Assembly (NCBI GenBank): GCA_045648505.1
Contig: JAZROD010000038.1
Location: 1 to 48,643 of the forward strand
Origin: RGIG8700 sp045648505
Lineage (GTDB): Bacteria; Bacillota; Clostridia; RGIG6154
Direction: 5' to 3'
Length of the DNA: 48,643 nucleotides
The position numbers were made by a program, and so were the translations under genes. The notes beneath the pieces are model-generated. The model ran no database searches, was not told the origin of the DNA, and saw only the letters and a list, made by a program, of their open reading frames with translations. Below are positions 47,334-48,643 of this stretch, one piece after another (within the stretch, counting starts at the first letter, position 1; every line of letters begins with the position of its first letter).

Positions 47334-48643
47334 ATGGAAAATGTTAACCTTAAAATAGACGGTATAGAAGTTTCTGTACCAAGTGATTATACTATTCTTC
47401 AGGCTGCAAGAAGTGTTAATATCGACATTCCTACATTATGCTACCTTGAAGGTATCAACAAATACGGTTCATGCCGTCTTTGCGTTGTTGAAATCAAAGG
47501 TGCCAGAGCGCTTCAGGCTGCTTGCGTATATCCTGTAAGCGAAGGAATGGAAGTATTTACAAACACTCCAAAAGTTAGACGTGCAAGAAGAGAAAACTTA
47601 GAACTTATCCTTTCAAACCACGACAGAAGCTGTCTTACATGCGTAAGAAACAGAAACTGCGAACTCCAGCAGCTTGCTGAAGAATTTGGTATTGAAGAAA
47701 TTAAATATTCAGGTGAAAATGACCCTGTTTACGAAAAAGACACATCATCACCTTCTTATGTTCGTGATAACAACAAATGTGTACTTTGTAGAAGATGCGT
47801 TGCTGCTTGTGATATGCAGGCTGTATCAGTAATCGGTGCTGCAAACAGAGGTTTCGCTACAACAATTACAACTGCTTTTGATACTCCTGTAAACGAAGTT
47901 GCTTGTATTTATTGCGGTCAGTGTATCAATGTTTGCCCAACAGGTGCATTAACAGAAAATAACCACATTCCAAAGGTTATCAAAGCTATTGACAATCCTG
48001 AAAAACACGTTGTTGTTCAGACAGCACCTGCTGTAAGAGCAGCTCTTGGTGAAGAATTTGGTCTCCCAATGGGAACACCTGTAACAGGTAAAATGGTTAC
48101 TGCATTAAAACTTTTAGGTTTTGATAAAGTATTTGATACAGATACAGGCGCAGACCTTACAATTATGGAAGAAGGAACAGAGCTTATCAACCGTGTAACA
48201 AACGGTGGCGTTCTTCCTATGATTACATCTTGTTCACCAGGTTGGATTAAATATTGTGAATATCATTATCCAGAATTTATTCCAAACCTTTCAACTTGTA
48301 AATCACCACAAAATATGTTTGGTGCTCTTATCAAATCTTGGTATGCTGAAAAATTTGATATCAATCCTGATGATATCGTAGTTGTTTCAGTAATGCCTTG
48401 TACAGCTAAGAAATTTGAAGTTCAAAGAGATGAGCTTCGCGCTGATGTTGATATTTCTATCACAACAAGAGAATTAGCAAGAATGATCAAACGCGCTGGT
48501 ATCCAGTTCACAAAACTTCCTGATGAAGAATTTGATAGCCCACTCGGTGAAGCAACTGGTGCTGCTGTTATCTTCGGTGCAACAGGTGGTGTTATGGAAG
48601 CAGCATTAAGAACTGCTTATGAAGTTATCACAAATTCAACTTT
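47334..48643 (+). CDS. hydA: [FeFe] hydrogenase catalytic subunit HydA, partial (3' end beyond window)
   Basis: The first 436 codons of the catalytic subunit. An N-terminal 2Fe-2S domain (C34, C45, C48, C61) is followed by a His-Cys3 4Fe-4S site (H94, then C98, C101, C107). A 2[4Fe-4S] domain and the start of the H domain come next. L1 reads TSCSPGW and L2 reads MPCTAKKFE; L3 is beyond the window. With the NuoE- and NuoF-like subunits it forms the trimeric enzyme that couples H2 evolution to NADH and ferredoxin oxidation. GGAAGGAGA precedes the ATG. Confidence 0.94.
   Translation, partial: MENVNLKIDGIEVSVPSDYTILQAARSVNIDIPTLCYLEGINKYGSCRLCVVEIKGARALQAACVYPVSEGMEVFTNTPKVRRARRENLELILSNHDRSCLTCVRNRNCELQQLAEEFGIEEIKYSGENDPVYEKDTSSPSYVRDNNKCVLCRRCVAACDMQAVSVIGAANRGFATTITTAFDTPVNEVACIYCGQCINVCPTGALTENNHIPKVIKAIDNPEKHVVVQTAPAVRAALGEEFGLPMGTPVTGKMVTALKLLGFDKVFDTDTGADLTIMEEGTELINRVTNGGVLPMITSCSPGWIKYCEYHYPEFIPNLSTCKSPQNMFGALIKSWYAEKFDINPDDIVVVSVMPCTAKKFEVQRDELRADVDISITTRELARMIKRAGIQFTKLPDEEFDSPLGEATGAAVIFGATGGVMEAALRTAYEVITNST

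Overview
The window reads as a chromosomal segment of a low-GC, strictly anaerobic member of the Clostridia (Bacillota). The evidence is AT-rich DNA with strong Shine-Dalgarno sites and TTG starts, a YlmC/YmxH-type sporulation protein, a SpoIIIE/FtsK-TepA pair, a fused IspH-ribosomal protein S1 gene, ferredoxins, and an NAD-linked [FeFe]-hydrogenase cluster. Most of it is core genome. No phage, plasmid, IS transposase, CRISPR array, tRNA or rRNA was seen.

Layout. 1-140: a run of small hairpins that reaches into the end of purC. 114-8535: purC (-); then a + strand run of a SAM methyltransferase, ecfA1-ecfA2-ecfT-truA, a DUF5711-like membrane protein, cvpA, rho and ylmC. 8526-15359: a - strand block of holB-ricT-ferredoxin-trmN6-rsmI-recD2-comF (DNA replication, repair, rRNA/tRNA modification). 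15430-19295: an orphan REC-AraC regulator, a DtxR-type iron regulator, and divergent feoA-feoB-Cys-rich partner with three copies of an operator-like inverted repeat. 19327-23141: a small sugar locus (AraC, zinc alcohol dehydrogenase, Gfo/Idh/MocA oxidoreductase, short GH29 fucosidase). 23153-26238: ftsK/spoIIIE and tepA. 26353-27774: a tandem-OB SSB-like protein, a strongly predicted structured RNA, and a lone cupin protein. 27803-32826: acyl-ACP thioesterase, rluB, RpiR regulator, flavoprotein, cmk, plsC. 32827-40294: ispH-rpsA fusion, lon, engB, hisS, tyrS. 40295-40739: terminator plus hairpin array plus promoter. 40740-48643: hydrogenase cluster, cut by the window end inside hydA.

How the genes work together. 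The last 8 kb encode a trimeric electron-bifurcating-type hydrogenase (NuoE-like, NuoF-like and HydA subunits). Between its structural genes sit two DRTGG proteins, two stand-alone GHKL ATPases, a PHP-domain protein and a divergent hydrogenase-like protein whose L1 motif has Ala where catalytic enzymes have Cys. This looks like a sensing module for redox state or H2. The feo region is a self-contained ferrous-iron uptake unit under a DtxR-like repressor that keeps the Cys-x-x-Glu-His metal site.

The most unusual non-coding structure is a 103-bp imperfect palindrome present in three full copies (6819, 31464, 41244), each directly after a stop codon inside a + strand gene run, with paired compensatory changes in its terminal stem. 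There is also a truncated tandem copy and a 43-bp miniature on the other strand. A second is an RNA of about 200 nt at 27042-27249, with its own promoter and terminator and a long rod fold resembling 6S RNA. All assignments come from reading the sequence; no database search was possible.
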